64,000 nucleotides of DNA from Planosporangium mesophilum (GCF_016863255.1 NZ_BOON01000028.1:122659-186658), one strand, 5' to 3'; counted from the stretch's first letter, positions 25,689-36,300 are shown. Notes: a model not told the origin generated them from the letters alone. Program-made: numbers and translations.

Positions 25689-26123
25689 TCAGGCGCTCTC
25701 CTCGTCTTCGAGGCCCACTGCGGCGCGTAGTTCCTTCACGGCTTGGTGCAGTTCAGCGCGGTCGTGGATGTCGGCAGTGTGACTCATGAGCGTGGACATC
25801 GCCGCCGCCATCGCGTTGAGCTTGTCCTGAATGGCCGCGTCGCTGCGGGTCTGGGTGTTCTGCAGCAACGCGACGAGCAGGAACGTAACGATCGTGGTGA
25901 CAGTGTTGATGATCAGCTGCCAGGTGTCGACATTGCCGAACAGCAGGATCGATGGAGCCCACAGCAGTACCAGCAGCACGCAGGCGGTAAAAAACCACGC
26001 TCGGGATACGAACTTCGCCGCTTGGGTGGCGAACCTGTCGAAGAGCGACAGGTGAGGCGTCACATCGGTCGGCATATGCGCGCCATCCGACCGCTCGCCC
26101 CTCGCGGCCTCACTGGTGCTCAT
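25689..26123 (-). CDS. Low-affinity iron permease family protein
   Basis: A 144-residue small membrane protein. Two transmembrane helices (WFFTACVLLVLLWAPSILLF and IINTVTTIVTFLLVALLQN) are followed by the conserved QNTQTRSDAAIQDKLNAM and an acidic tail. This is the low-affinity iron permease (Fe_perm) domain named from yeast Fet4. In bacteria the role in iron transport is unproven. The ATG at 26123 is preferred over an upstream TTG. It lies 26 bp from the truncated toxin gene and may be read from the same transcript. Confidence 0.8.
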   Translation of the reverse strand: MSTSEAARGERSDGAHMPTDVTPHLSLFDRFATQAAKFVSRAWFFTACVLLVLLWAPSILLFGNVDTWQLIINTVTTIVTFLLVALLQNTQTRSDAAIQDKLNAMAAAMSTLMSHTADIHDRAELHQAVKELRAAVGLEDEESA

Positions 26124-26149
26124 ATCCACAGATCTACCCAAGCGGTCGA

Positions 26150-26233
26150 TCAGAAAAACTCCGGCTCGCCTACATCGATCGAGCCGGCGGCGAACGCCTT
26201 GATCGCGGAGGTGTCGAGGACCAGGAGGCTCAC
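26150..26233 (-). pseudogene. Truncated PIN-domain (VapC-type) toxin
   Basis: A GTG overlapping the antitoxin stop (GTGA) opens a 27-codon frame containing LLVLDTSAIKAFAAGSIDVG and then stops. V-L-D-T-S-A is the first strand and first catalytic aspartate of PIN-domain ribonuclease toxins, which are normally about 130 residues long. Everything after the first 25 or so residues, including the other acidic residues, is missing. The toxin has therefore been lost by deletion. The assignment rests on the motif plus the coupled antitoxin-like gene. Confidence 0.55.
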
Positions 26234-26397
26234 GCGGCGGAACGGTCCAGCCCGAAGGCGGCGCGCACCTCGGCCCGCTTCTCCGGCGTCATCCGTTCCT
26301 CGGCCTCGGCGAGCTTGCGGCGGAACCGGGCACGTGCCTCGGCGCGCTCTTCATCGGTCGCGGTCCTCACCGCGGCCTGCTCCTCCCGCTGCTCCAT
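26230..26397 (-). CDS. Small antitoxin-like protein next to a truncated PIN toxin
   Basis: A 55-residue, highly charged, mostly helical protein (ATDEERAEARARFRRKLAEA, then MTPEKRAEVRAAFGL). The start at 26397 begins a frame that is open upstream, but only this part looks like protein. It is coupled by GTGA to a PIN-domain start, the usual antitoxin-toxin order. It shows no recognisable DNA-binding fold, so it would be a short VapB-like partner that wraps the toxin. With the toxin truncated it is an orphan. Confidence 0.5.
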   Translation of the reverse strand: MEQREEQAAVRTATDEERAEARARFRRKLAEAEERMTPEKRAEVRAAFGLDRSAA

Positions 26398-26447
26398 ACC
26401 TGCCAGCGTACCGAACCGGCCACCCCGCCACGACCCGTCAGCGGTCG

Positions 26448-26737
26448 TCAGAAAGTCAGCGAGCGGATGACCAGGTACCGGTCGAGCTCCGGAGCGCAGT
26501 TCGCGCAGACCCAGACCAGCCGTACATCGGCTTGTCCGTCCGGCAGCCCTGGCCGCACCGTTCGCACGGCCGCCTTGACTTCGGCGGCGGTCGCCGGCCC
26601 TTCGGGGCCAGCTCGACGAGGGCACTGGAAAAACCGGCCGTACCGTGTCGTCGGCGCGACGATCGTGATCTCTTGGACAAGGGCCTCGCCGTCGTTTCGC
26701 GCTCCGTCTTTCAGTGGTCGCCGCGCGTTCCCAGGTC
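26448..26737 (-). pseudogene. Possible frameshifted small gene with a VCANC motif
   Basis: A minus-strand frame of about 94 codons ending at 26448 reads plausibly (EALVQEITIVAPTTRYGRFF, later VWVCANCAPELDRYLVIRS) but has no start codon until late. An ATG at 26737 opens a neighbouring frame (MTWERAAT), and one indel near 26712 would join the two into a protein of about 95 residues. I recognise no family. It may be a decayed gene. Otherwise this 362-bp stretch between the antitoxin and LysE genes holds nothing I can name. Confidence 0.3.
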
Positions 26738-26759
26738 ATACGGGATCAGCGGTCGAGCC

Positions 26760-27431
26760 CTACAGCGACGCGGTCGCGAGCTTCAGCGCGAAGCCGACGA
26801 AGAGCACGCCGACACCGGTCGTCAGGGCGCTGGACAGGGCGCGACGGCGCCGGAACTGGGCGGCCAGGTAACTGCCGGTGAAGATCAAAGCGGTCAGGTA
26901 GGCGGCGCTGATCAGCTCCGCGATCGCGCCCAGGATCAGGAACGGCACCCAGGGATGGGCGTAGCCGGGCTGGACGAACTGGATGAAGAAGGAGATGAAG
27001 AACAGAATCGCCTTCGGGTTGAGCAGGCTGACCAGCAGCGCCCGGCGGAACGGGCCGCGCTCGTCGCTCGGTTCAGCCGCCGCGCGCGCCGCCGACTCGG
27101 CCGCCGCACGCGCCGCCGGGTTCCGCCAGCGACGCCACGCCGCCCGCAGCAGACCGAAGCCGATCCAGCAGAGGTACCCGGCGCCGGCGTACTTCACCAC
27201 CATGAACAGGGCGGGCTGCGCCCGCAGCAGCGAGGCGACCCCGGCCGCGGACAGCGTCATCAGGACCGCGTCTCCGAGGAACACCCCGCACGCGCCGGCG
27301 TATCCGGCCCGTACCCCCCGCCGGGCGGCCGTGGAGAGCACGTACATCGAGTTCGGTCCCGGTAGCAGGATGATGGCGGCGGTGCCCAGCAGGTAGGTCC
27401 AGACGTTGGTGATGCCCAGCATGGTGATCAT
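26760..27431 (-). CDS. LysE/LeuE-family amino acid exporter
   Basis: A 223-residue membrane protein with six predicted helices. The family signature is near the start (LLGTAAIILLPGPNSMYVLS), and GVFLGDAVLMTLSAAGVA and NPKAILFFISFFIQFV follow. LysE/RhtB/LeuE proteins export amino acids or homoserine lactones using the proton gradient. An Ala-rich loop of about 30 residues (RNPAARAAAESAARAAAEPS) is longer than usual. ATGs at 27431 and 27422 are both possible; neither has a strong ribosome-binding site. Confidence 0.88.
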   Translation of the reverse strand: MITMLGITNVWTYLLGTAAIILLPGPNSMYVLSTAARRGVRAGYAGACGVFLGDAVLMTLSAAGVASLLRAQPALFMVVKYAGAGYLCWIGFGLLRAAWRRWRNPAARAAAESAARAAAEPSDERGPFRRALLVSLLNPKAILFFISFFIQFVQPGYAHPWVPFLILGAIAELISAAYLTALIFTGSYLAAQFRRRRALSSALTTGVGVLFVGFALKLATASL

Positions 27432-27898
27432 CTTCGCCGGTGCGCCCACCGCCCCACCAGCCACCCTTCAGCCAGCAACGACCCCTCCTACCGGCCGGTT
27501 CCCAGCTTCGCCCCGTGGCCCCGTGCGGTTCGCGGCGGTTCGAGCGGTTTCTTTTGCCACGCTACGGGGCAGTACCCGGCAAGCATCTGGTTTAGGTACC
27601 GAGTCGCCAAGCCCCGCGCCGCTTACCGCGAACGCCGTGACGAACGGTGCGGCCCCGCGACGTCCGGCGGAAGATTTCGCCACACGTGGATGCATTAAGC
27701 CATGCTTCGCGGGCATTTCACGCGCTACCGCATCGCCTGAGCACCGAGTCGCTCTCAGCACCAGGTCATCTGAGCGCCGCAGCAGCAGATCCGACGCGCC
27801 AACGCCGTTCGACTCTTCGGTTGTGCAGAACCACCGCCGCTGGTCGTCGTGAACGACGGGACACCGCTCGTCATCGCTGATACTCGGGAGGTTTGACG
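27432..27898. other. 467-bp gene-free leader of the spore-pigment operon
   Basis: No convincing coding pattern is seen on either strand; a 159-codon minus-strand frame here has random-looking composition. The region must carry the promoter of the polyketide operon. The only fixed signal is the ribosome-binding site GGGAGG at 27886-27891, 7 nt before the cupin ATG. Confidence 0.5.
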
Positions 27899-28357
27899 AT
27901 GGACCGAACAACCCTTGCCTCGCCAGGAGCGTCCCCGGTACACGCACGGCAGTCCGACCGGCCGATCCGACGGGTGTCGGCCGACGACGTGCCCGCCGAC
28001 GTACGGCGTGGCGGCGAGATCCGTACCCTGCTGAGCCCCAAGACCGCCGGCTCGACGTCCGGCTTCCTCGGCCGGGCCGACATCGCGCCCGGACAGCGAA
28101 TCGCCGAGCACTACCACCCGTACTCCGAAGAGTTCATCTACCTGATCGAGGGTGAGCTCGTCGTCGACCTGGACGGCATGCCACAGCCGATGCGCCCCGG
28201 CGACGCGCTGCTGATCCCGCCCGGAACCCGGCACCGGCTGCGCAACCCCGGCACGGTACCGACCCGTTGCGTCTTCCACCTCGGCCCGCTCGCGCCCCGA
28301 CCGGAGCTCGGGCATGTCGATACCGAGACCGCCGGCAACCACGGAAGTGCGCGATGA
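27899..28357 (+). CDS. Cupin-domain protein of the spore-pigment polyketide cluster (WhiE ORFII/TcmJ-like)
   Basis: A 152-residue single-domain cupin. Motif 1 is [20 protein letters not shown], with the two His and a Glu for metal binding, and motif 2 is [19 protein letters not shown]. Related cupins occur in whiE- and tcm-type aromatic polyketide clusters and assist polyketide folding or cyclisation. It is first in the operon and its stop overlaps the KS-alpha start (ATGA). Confidence 0.85.
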   Translation: MDRTTLASPGASPVHARQSDRPIRRVSADDVPADVRRGGEIRTLLSPKTAGSTSGFLGRADIAPGQRIAEHYHPYSEEFIYLIEGELVVDLDGMPQPMRPGDALLIPPGTRHRLRNPGTVPTRCVFHLGPLAPRPELGHVDTETAGNHGSAR

Positions 28358-29622
28358 CCAGGCGGGTCGCCGTCACGGGCATCGGCGTGGTCGCACCGGG
28401 CGGGATCGGGATCAAGGACTTCTGGGAACTGCTGGTCGACGGGCGGACGGCCACCCGCCAGATCTCCCTGTTCGACGCGGCGCCGTTCCGGTCGCGGATC
28501 GCGGCCGAGTGCGACTTCGACCCGGTGGCCGAAGGGCTGACCGAGGCCGAAGTGTACCGGCTCGACCGGCACATCCAGCTCGGGATCGTCGCCGCGCGGG
28601 AGGCGGTCGAGGACGCCGGACTGGCCGCCGGCGCGACCGACGGGTGGCGTACCGGCGTCGTCATGGGCACGGCGGTGGGCTCCACCACCCGGCTGGAGGA
28701 CGAGTACGTCGTGGTCTCGGGCGCCGGACGCGAGTGGGTGGTCGACGCCGACAACCCGCACCCGTACCTGTACCACGCGCTGGTCCCGAGCACGCTCGCC
28801 TCGGAGGTGGCCGGGGACAACGCGGCGCACGGTCCGGTGATGACCGTCTCCAACGGCTGCACCTCGGGGCTGGACGCGGTCGGCTACGGGTTCCAGTTGA
28901 TTGAGGACGGCCAGGCCGACGTCGTCATCGCCGGTGCGGCCGACGCGCCCATCTCCCCCATCACCGTGGCCTGCTTCGACGCGATCCACGCCACGAGCAC
29001 CCGCAACGACGATCCGGCGCACGCGTCGCGGCCGTTCGACGCCGACCGCGACGGTTTCGTGCTCGGCGAGGGCGCGGCCGTGCTCATCCTGGAGGAGTTG
29101 CAGCACGCCCGGCGGCGCGGGGCCCAGGTGTACTGCGAACTCGGCGGCTTCGCCACGTTCGGCAACGCGTACCACATGACCGGCCTGACCACCGAGGGCG
29201 TCGAGATGGCAGCCGCCATCACCTCCGCCCTCGACCAGGCGCACGCCAACCCGGACGAGGTCGACTACGTCAACGCGCACGGTTCGAGCACCCGACAGAA
29301 CGACCGGCACGAGACCGCGGCCGTGAAACGCAGCCTTGGCGACCACGCGTACCGCACCGCGATGAGCTCCATCAAGTCGATGGTCGGTCACTCGCTCGGG
29401 GGGATCGGCAGCATCGAACTGGTCGCGTGCGTGCTGGCGATGGAGAACGGGGTGATCCCGCCGACCGCGAACTACGAGACCCGCGACCCCGAATGCGACC
29501 TGGACTACGTGCCGCGGGAGGCACGGCCGGCCCGGCTGGACCTGGTGGTCAGCGTCGGCAGCGGGTTCGGCGGCTTCCAGTCCGCGGTCGTACTCGACGG
29601 CGCCGGCCGGAGGGCGCGATGA
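28354..29622 (+). CDS. Type II PKS ketosynthase alpha subunit (spore-pigment type)
   Basis: A 422-residue ketosynthase. The active-site Cys169 is in [13 protein letters not shown], with His309 ([13 protein letters not shown]) and His346 ([10 protein letters not shown]) completing the triad. It joins malonyl units on the acyl carrier protein, with KS-beta as partner. The sequence and the neighbouring cupin, aromatase and cyclase order resemble whiE-type spore pigment synthases. It overlaps genes on both sides by 4 bp, so the two ketosynthase subunits should be made in equal amounts. Confidence 0.93.
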   Translation: MTRRVAVTGIGVVAPGGIGIKDFWELLVDGRTATRQISLFDAAPFRSRIAAECDFDPVAEGLTEAEVYRLDRHIQLGIVAAREAVEDAGLAAGATDGWRTGVVMGTAVGSTTRLEDEYVVVSGAGREWVVDADNPHPYLYHALVPSTLASEVAGDNAAHGPVMTVSNGCTSGLDAVGYGFQLIEDGQADVVIAGAADAPISPITVACFDAIHATSTRNDDPAHASRPFDADRDGFVLGEGAAVLILEELQHARRRGAQVYCELGGFATFGNAYHMTGLTTEGVEMAAAITSALDQAHANPDEVDYVNAHGSSTRQNDRHETAAVKRSLGDHAYRTAMSSIKSMVGHSLGGIGSIELVACVLAMENGVIPPTANYETRDPECDLDYVPREARPARLDLVVSVGSGFGGFQSAVVLDGAGRRAR

Positions 29623-30887
29623 TCCACCGCCGCGCCGTCCTCACCGGACTGGGCGTGGTGGCACCCACCGGGGGCGACACCGCCGAGTACTGGGAGACGA
29701 CGCTGGCCGGGCGCAGTGCGATCGGCCCGATCACCCGGTACGACGCGTCCAGGCACCCGGTGCGGCTGGCCGGCGAGGTCCGCGCCTTCGACGCCAGCGG
29801 CACCGTGGAGCAACGGATCCTCGCGCAGACCGACCTGTGGACGCACTTCGCGCTGGTCGCCGCGCAGCGGGCGCTCGCGGCCGCGAACCTGACCACCGTC
29901 GGCGGCAACGACTTCGGCATCGGCGTCACCACGTCCTCCTCGTCCGGGGGAAACGCCTTCGGGCAGCGCGAGATCCAGGCCCTGTGGTCCAAGGGTTCGA
30001 CGTTCGTCGGCCCGTACCAGTCGATCGCGTGGTTCTACGCCGCCTCGACCGGTCAGCTCTCGATCGCGCACCAGCTGCGCGGCCCCTGCGGTGTGATCTG
30101 TACCGAGGCCGCGGGCGGGCTGGACGCGCTCGCGCACGCCCGCCGGGTCATCCGCCGGGGTACCCGGGCGGTGCTCACCGGCGGCACCGAGGCGCCGGTC
30201 AGCCCGTACGCCGTGACCTGCCAGGTACCCGCCGGCACCCTCTTCACCGGCGCCGAACCGGCCCGCGCGTACCTGCCCTTCGCCCGCGACGCCGCGGGGC
30301 ACGTACCGGGCGAGGGCGGGGCGATGATGCTGCTGGAGGAGGCGGAGAGCGCCCGCGACCGGGGCGTTCCGGCCCTGGCCGAGGTGACCGGCTACGCGGC
30401 GGCCTTCACCGCCCCGTCCTTCGACCGGCAGGACGCCGGCGGCTGGGCCCCGACGGCACCGGCGCTGGCGGCCGCGATCCGCGGCGCGCTCGCCGACGCC
30501 CGTTTGTCCCCAGCGGACATCGACGCCGTGGTCGCCGACGCGGTCGGGGTCCAGGCCGCCGACCGGGCCGAGGTCGCGGCGTTACGGGCCGCGCTCGGCG
30601 AGCGGGCCACCCGGATCCCGGTGACCGCGCCGAAGGCCGGGGTGGGCCGGCTGTACTCCGGCGGCGCCGCGCTGGACGCGGCCACCGCCGCGCTGGCGAT
30701 CCGCGACGGCGTCCTGCCGCCGACCCCGTCGGTCACCGTGGCCGACCTCGACGAAGACATCGACCTGGTCACCGGCTCGGCGCGGCGGCTCGCCCTGGAG
30801 AACGTGCTCGTCGTCGCCCGCGGCTTCGGCGGGTTCGCCTCCGCCCTGGTGCTCAGCCGCGTGCCCGACCTCGCCTCTCACCTATAA
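29619..30887 (+). CDS. Type II PKS ketosynthase beta subunit / chain length factor
   Basis: A 422-residue partner of the ketosynthase that sets chain length. The catalytic cysteine is absent, as expected: the region reads [16 protein letters not shown]. By alignment with KS-alpha the Cys position is Ala164, where well-studied chain length factors carry a conserved glutamine (E-Q-A-G-G-L-D). This replacement is unusual and may affect malonyl decarboxylation for priming. The start overlaps the KS-alpha stop (ATGA). The C-terminal [11 protein letters not shown] is typical of the fold. Confidence 0.92.
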   Translation: MIHRRAVLTGLGVVAPTGGDTAEYWETTLAGRSAIGPITRYDASRHPVRLAGEVRAFDASGTVEQRILAQTDLWTHFALVAAQRALAAANLTTVGGNDFGIGVTTSSSSGGNAFGQREIQALWSKGSTFVGPYQSIAWFYAASTGQLSIAHQLRGPCGVICTEAAGGLDALAHARRVIRRGTRAVLTGGTEAPVSPYAVTCQVPAGTLFTGAEPARAYLPFARDAAGHVPGEGGAMMLLEEAESARDRGVPALAEVTGYAAAFTAPSFDRQDAGGWAPTAPALAAAIRGALADARLSPADIDAVVADAVGVQAADRAEVAALRAALGERATRIPVTAPKAGVGRLYSGGAALDAATAALAIRDGVLPPTPSVTVADLDEDIDLVTGSARRLALENVLVVARGFGGFASALVLSRVPDLASHL

Positions 30888-30898
30888 GGAGCTGACAC

Positions 30899-31658
<760 letters not shown>

Positions 31659-31685
31659 GCGCCGGGCGCGAGAGAGGAGGTCACC

Positions 31686-32318
31686 GTGCACCGAACCCTG
31701 ATCGTCGCCCGGATGAAGCCCGACTCCGAAGACGCCGTCGCCGACATCTTCGGCCGCTCCGACGAGACCGAACTACCCCGCCTCGTCGGCGTCCGGTCCC
31801 GCACCCTGTACCGCTTCCACGACCTGTACATGCACCTCATCGAGGCCGACGCGCCGGTCGGCCCCGAGGTCGACCGGGTCCGCGACGACCCGTTGTTCCG
31901 CCGGGTCAACGAGGAACTGACCGAGCACATCGACCCGTACGAGCCGGCCACCTGGCGGAGCCCGGCCGACGCCATGGCGACCGAGTTCTACCACTGGGAG
32001 GGCCCGGAACCGACCGGCGGCGTGGGGCGCCTGCGGGTCGTCTTCAGTGTGCGGGTGCCCGAACACGTACAGGAGCGGTTCCTGGCCACGTACGACCGCA
32101 TCTCGGCCGACATCGCCGCCACCCCCGGGCACATCGCGGACGAGGTGTGCCAGTCGGTGACGGACCCCTGCGAGTGGATCGTCACGAGCGAGTGGGAATC
32201 GCTGGAGCACTTCCTGGCCTGGAAGTCCGGCCCGGGCCACCTGGACCTGGTCGAACCGCTCTTCGTGGGCACGAGCCCCCGCACGCCGGTGCGCTACGTC
32301 GTACGCCGGCGGATCTGA
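31686..32318 (+). CDS. TcmI-type polyketide cyclase with a second monooxygenase-like (ABM) domain
   Basis: A 210-residue protein from a GTG with GAGGAGG upstream. Residues 1-105 match the TcmI/WhiE ORFVII cyclase (RTLIVARMKPDSEDAVADIF, then LYRFHDLYMHLIE). Residues 115-205 form a second dimeric alpha-beta barrel domain of the ABM type (VGRLRVVFSVRVPEHVQERF, ending EWESLEHFLAWKSG). The first domain should close later rings. The second could oxidise the product to a quinone, so the fusion may stand in for the separate oxygenase missing from this cluster (inference). Confidence 0.82.
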   Translation: MHRTLIVARMKPDSEDAVADIFGRSDETELPRLVGVRSRTLYRFHDLYMHLIEADAPVGPEVDRVRDDPLFRRVNEELTEHIDPYEPATWRSPADAMATEFYHWEGPEPTGGVGRLRVVFSVRVPEHVQERFLATYDRISADIAATPGHIADEVCQSVTDPCEWIVTSEWESLEHFLAWKSGPGHLDLVEPLFVGTSPRTPVRYVVRRRI

Positions 32319-32343
32319 TCCCTCTTTCGGAAAGGAGCGGCAG

Positions 32344-33084
32344 ATGAACCGCTGTGCGCTCACCTTCACCGTCCGGCCGGGTACCGAGTCCGACGTCGCA
32401 CGGATCCTGTCCTGGTACCCGCGCCCGGCGACGGGCGGGCCGCCCGGCCGGATACCGCTGGTACGGCGAGTTTCGGTGCTGCTCGCCGGCAACCGGGTCG
32501 TACGGGTGATGGAGGTCAACGGCGACCCGACCGAGGTACTGGTCGAACTGGGCCGGCGGCCGCGGATCCGGGCCCTGGAGGCGGCGCTCGACCCGTACCT
32601 GGAACAGCCCCGCGACCTGTCGCACCCGGACGGGGTGCGCGACTTCCTGGAACGCGCCCGCCTCGACCGGGTACACGACCGGGCGACGCCGGCACAGTTG
32701 CTGCCGACCGGCGGGCGGAAGTCGGCGCAGCGGGTGGTGCTGTCGTGTCCGGTACGGCCGGGGTGTGGCCTGGACGCCGCCCGACTGCTGGCCCGGATCC
32801 GGGACCTGACGCCGGAGACCCCGACGACCCTGGCGCGGACCACCATCTTCGCCCGGGGCGACGTCGTGGTGTGGGTCGTCGACGTCGCCGGGGAGCCGGA
32901 GGAGGGGCTCGACGGCCTCGCGGCGGTCGCGGTCGGGTCGGGGTGCGCGCGCGAGGTGAGCCGGTACGTCGACGCGGCGCACGACATCACGGGCCGGGCC
33001 GGCTTCCGGCGGTTCCTGACCACGCGCACGATGCGGATGCTGACCGACCGCCGGGCGGAGGTACCGTCGCCGATGCCCGCCTGA
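32344..33084 (+). CDS. SchA/CurD-like domain protein of the spore-pigment cluster, internally duplicated
   Basis: A 246-residue protein with two similar halves. Half one runs from RCALTFTVRPGTESDVARIL to HPDGVRDFLERARLDRV, and half two from RVVLSCPVRPGCGLDAARLL to GRAGFRRFLTTRTMRML. Both match the SchA/CurD-like domain known only from spore-pigment clusters such as sch and cur, whose biochemical role is unsettled. It is the last gene of the operon, with AAAGGAG before the ATG, and a long inverted repeat follows. Confidence 0.78.
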   Translation: MNRCALTFTVRPGTESDVARILSWYPRPATGGPPGRIPLVRRVSVLLAGNRVVRVMEVNGDPTEVLVELGRRPRIRALEAALDPYLEQPRDLSHPDGVRDFLERARLDRVHDRATPAQLLPTGGRKSAQRVVLSCPVRPGCGLDAARLLARIRDLTPETPTTLARTTIFARGDVVVWVVDVAGEPEEGLDGLAAVAVGSGCAREVSRYVDAAHDITGRAGFRRFLTTRTMRMLTDRRAEVPSPMPA

Positions 33085-33099
33085 CCGCGTTGCTTCGGG

Positions 33100-33175
33100 C
33101 GTTCGGGGCGGCGGCCGGCAGGGACATCCGCGAGCGCTTCACGGAGCGCCGCCTACATCCGCACCGCCCCGAACG
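33100..33175 (+). terminator. Long inverted repeat at the end of the spore-pigment operon
   Basis: CGTTCGGGGCGG (33100-33111) pairs perfectly with CCGCCCCGAACG (33164-33175), and the 52 bases between contain a further partial stem (AGCGC/GCGCC). It starts 15 bp after the SchA/CurD-like stop. It is probably a terminator, although the wide loop is unusual. The remaining bases to 33396 hold the helicase promoter and no gene. Confidence 0.5.
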
Positions 33176-33337
33176 CGGAGCCGACCGCGCGGTCGCCCAT
33201 CCCGCCCGACATCGTGCCGTCCGACCACGCCGCCCGCGGACCGGACTCTGTCACCCGGTCGGGGACACGCGACGCCCAACCACCACACGTACGGAGATCA
33301 ACAACTCACCCAAAAAACGGACACATATGGTCGATCG

Positions 33338-33348
33338 GGTAATTTACC
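33338..33348. promoter_or_regulatory. AT-rich palindrome before the DUF4011 helicase gene
   Basis: GGTAATTTACC is a perfect palindrome about a central base. It sits in a rare AT-rich patch 49 bp upstream of the helicase ATG. It is a candidate operator or promoter element; no matching regulator is known. Confidence 0.35.
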
Positions 33349-33396
33349 GCTAAAGAGGTGCATGATTGGCTCTCTTGCTGACAGGGCGGGAGGGCC

Positions 33397-36300
33397 ATGC
33401 GCAGCGGCGTGTTCGAGCGGTACACGGAAGACGACGGCGACCTGCGGGCGGAGTTGCTCGTACAGCCTGCGATCAATTACGCCCTGGTACACAACCGGGT
33501 ACCCGTGGTGCGGCACCTGGCGATCACCAGCCGGACCGGTCGTCCGCTCACCGACGTACGGGTCACGCTCGAACTGCTGGCGCCGGAGGGACCGCTCACG
33601 CCGCCGTGGTCGCGGACCGTCCCGGCCGAGCTCCCGTCCGGCACCGCGGTGGAGTGGGGGGACTTCGCCGAGTTCGTACCGGAGGCCGGCCGCCTGCGCG
33701 GCAACGACGAGGCGTTCCCGGTCGACTACCGGCTCACGGTCGCCCGGCCAGGGGTACCCGACCTGCGCCTGACCGCGCGGTCGTCGGTACTGGCGCACAA
33801 CGAGTGGTTCAACACTCCGGCCCTGTACGAGACGCTCGCGGCGTTCGTCCAGCCCAATACCCGTGCCGTCGACGCCGTCCTGCGGTCGGCGGCGCAGATC
33901 CTGCTCGACCGGACCGGATCCGGCTCCCTTCAGGGGTACCAGGCCGGCGCCGAGCGCGCGTCGCAGATCGCCGGCGCGGTGTACGAAGCGTTGCGCCGGC
34001 TCGGTATCCACTACCAGAACCCGCCCGCCTCGTTCGAGCACACCGGGCAGAAGGTGCGCGCCACGGCCGCCGTCCTCGACGGCCGGATGGGCAACTGCCT
34101 CGACCTGTCGGTCACGTACGCGGCCTGCCTGGAGGCGGCCGGGCTGCACCCGTTGATCTGGCTGACCGGTACCCACGCGTTCGCCGGCTTCCGGCTGGAC
34201 CCGGACCGGCTCGGCGACGCCACGGTCACCGAGACCAACCTGCTCATCTCGATGGTGCAGGCCGGTCGGGCGGTACCGGTGGAGCTGACCCGGATCGGCC
34301 CCGGTACCGGCAGCGCCGACTTCGCCGCCGCGGTACAGGCCGGACTCGCCCACTTCCGCGCCAGCGGCCAGGCACCGCTGGGCATGGTCGACGTCCACCT
34401 CGCGCACCGCAGCGGCGTCCGACCGCTGCCGTCGGCGGAGGCAGCGCCACCGCCGGGGGCACCGGCCGGCGCGGACGGGGTGGGCTCCATCGACCTGCCC
34501 GCCGGGGTGGCACGCACCTGGCTGCGCCCGCAGACCGAAGAGCGCGCACAGGCCGAAGAGCGCCCGCAGACCGAAGAGCGCGCACAGGCCGAAGAGCGCG
34601 CACAGGCCGAAGAGCGCGCCGAAGAGAAGCAGGCCGCGGGGAACGCGCGCGGCGAGGCCGGCGAGGACCGCCGCACCGAGACCAACCGGAAGGACCGCGC
34701 CGAGACCGGCGAGAACGGCCGCGACGAGGCGGCCGAGGACGAGACCGACGAGTCCCCGATCCGGGTGCGGCAGTGGAAGCGCTCCCTGCTCGACCTCAGC
34801 CTGCGCAACCCCCTGCTCAACCTGCCCCAGCGTGGACGCGGCCTCGACCTGCACGTACCGCAGGGTGCGCTGGCGCTGCTGGACGGCCTGGCCCACGAGG
34901 GGACCAGGATCCAGGTCATCGCCCAGGACGCGATCAGCCCGGTGCACGAGCTCACCGGCGCGCGGCGGGCGCAGGAACTCGACCCGGACATGCTGACCCG
35001 GGAGCTGCGCACCGACCACCGCATCTACGGCGCGGTCACCGAGCAGAAGTACGTCGCGACCATGCGCCGGCTCCAGCGGGACGCCCGCACGATGGAGCAG
35101 GAGACCGGCAGCAACTACCTGTACCTCACGATCGGCACGCTCGTACACGGCAAGGGCAGCGGCGCCGAGGCGCGCGCCCCGCTGTTCCTGCTGCCGGTGC
35201 GCATCGAGGGCGGGACCGGGCGGAGGCCGTACGTCTTCGTGGTCGACGGCTCGGAGTCCGCCGCGCCCAACTACTGCCTGGTCGAGTGGCTGCGCCGCAA
35301 GCACGGCGTGCAGATCCCGGAGCTGACGAACCCGGTACGCGACGACTACGGCATCGACATCGCGAAGACCCTCGCGGCGATCAACGCGAGGATCGTCGAC
35401 AGCCGCCTCAACTACCGCATCGACGAGACCGCGAGCCTGCGGCTGCTGCAGTTCTCCACGTACCAGATGTGGCGCGACCTGGCCGACCACTGGCCGACGT
35501 TCCTGGAGAACCCGGTCGTACGGCACCTGGTCGAGGCAGGCGGGGCCCGGTTCGACGACCCGGCCGGCATCGACCGGCCCGAGGTCGACGAGGCCGACCT
35601 GCACCTGCCGATCCCGGCCGACGGGTCGCAGATGCAGGCGATCGTCATGGCCGAACGGGGCCAGTCGTTCGTCCTCGAGGGCCCGCCCGGCACCGGCAAG
35701 TCCCAGACCATCACCAACCTCATCGCCCGGGCCGTCGCCGCCGGGCGCTCGGTGCTGTTCGTGGCCGAGAAGGAGGCCGCGCTCGAGGTCGTCAAGCGCC
35801 GACTCGGCCAGGTCGGGCTCGCGCCGTTCGCGCTGGACCTGCACGGGCGCAGGCAGTCGACCCGCGCCATCCGGGACCAGTTGCGCGAGGCGCTGGACCA
35901 GGTCGAGTACACCGACGACGCGAACTGGAAGGCGGTCGAGACCGGTTACCGGGCCCGGCTCGCCCCGCTCGCCGCGTACCCGGCTCTCGTCCACACCCCG
36001 AACCCGGCGGGCCTGTCCGCCTGGTCGGCGTACGAGCAGGCGCTCGCGTACGGCGAGGGGCCCAGCGCCCCCGTACCGCCGGACCACCTCACCGTCCCGG
36101 CCGACCAGCGCCGGCGCGTGGAGGCGGCGCTGCGCGGGTTTCCCGCGGCGGCCCGGTCGGCGCGGCTGCGCCCGGCCCACCCGTGGTCGCTGTCGGGCCG
36201 CCGGACGATGGACGGCCTGCACGCCGACGCCGTGACGCAGATCGCCGAGGAGCTGGAGGAGATCCGGCTGTCCGTTGTGGAGCGTCCGGCCCTCGTCCGG

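Noticed and set aside
27468..27947. A 159-codon minus-strand ORF before the spore-pigment operon
   Set aside because: Amino acid composition and codon third positions look random, and it would overlap the cupin gene start.
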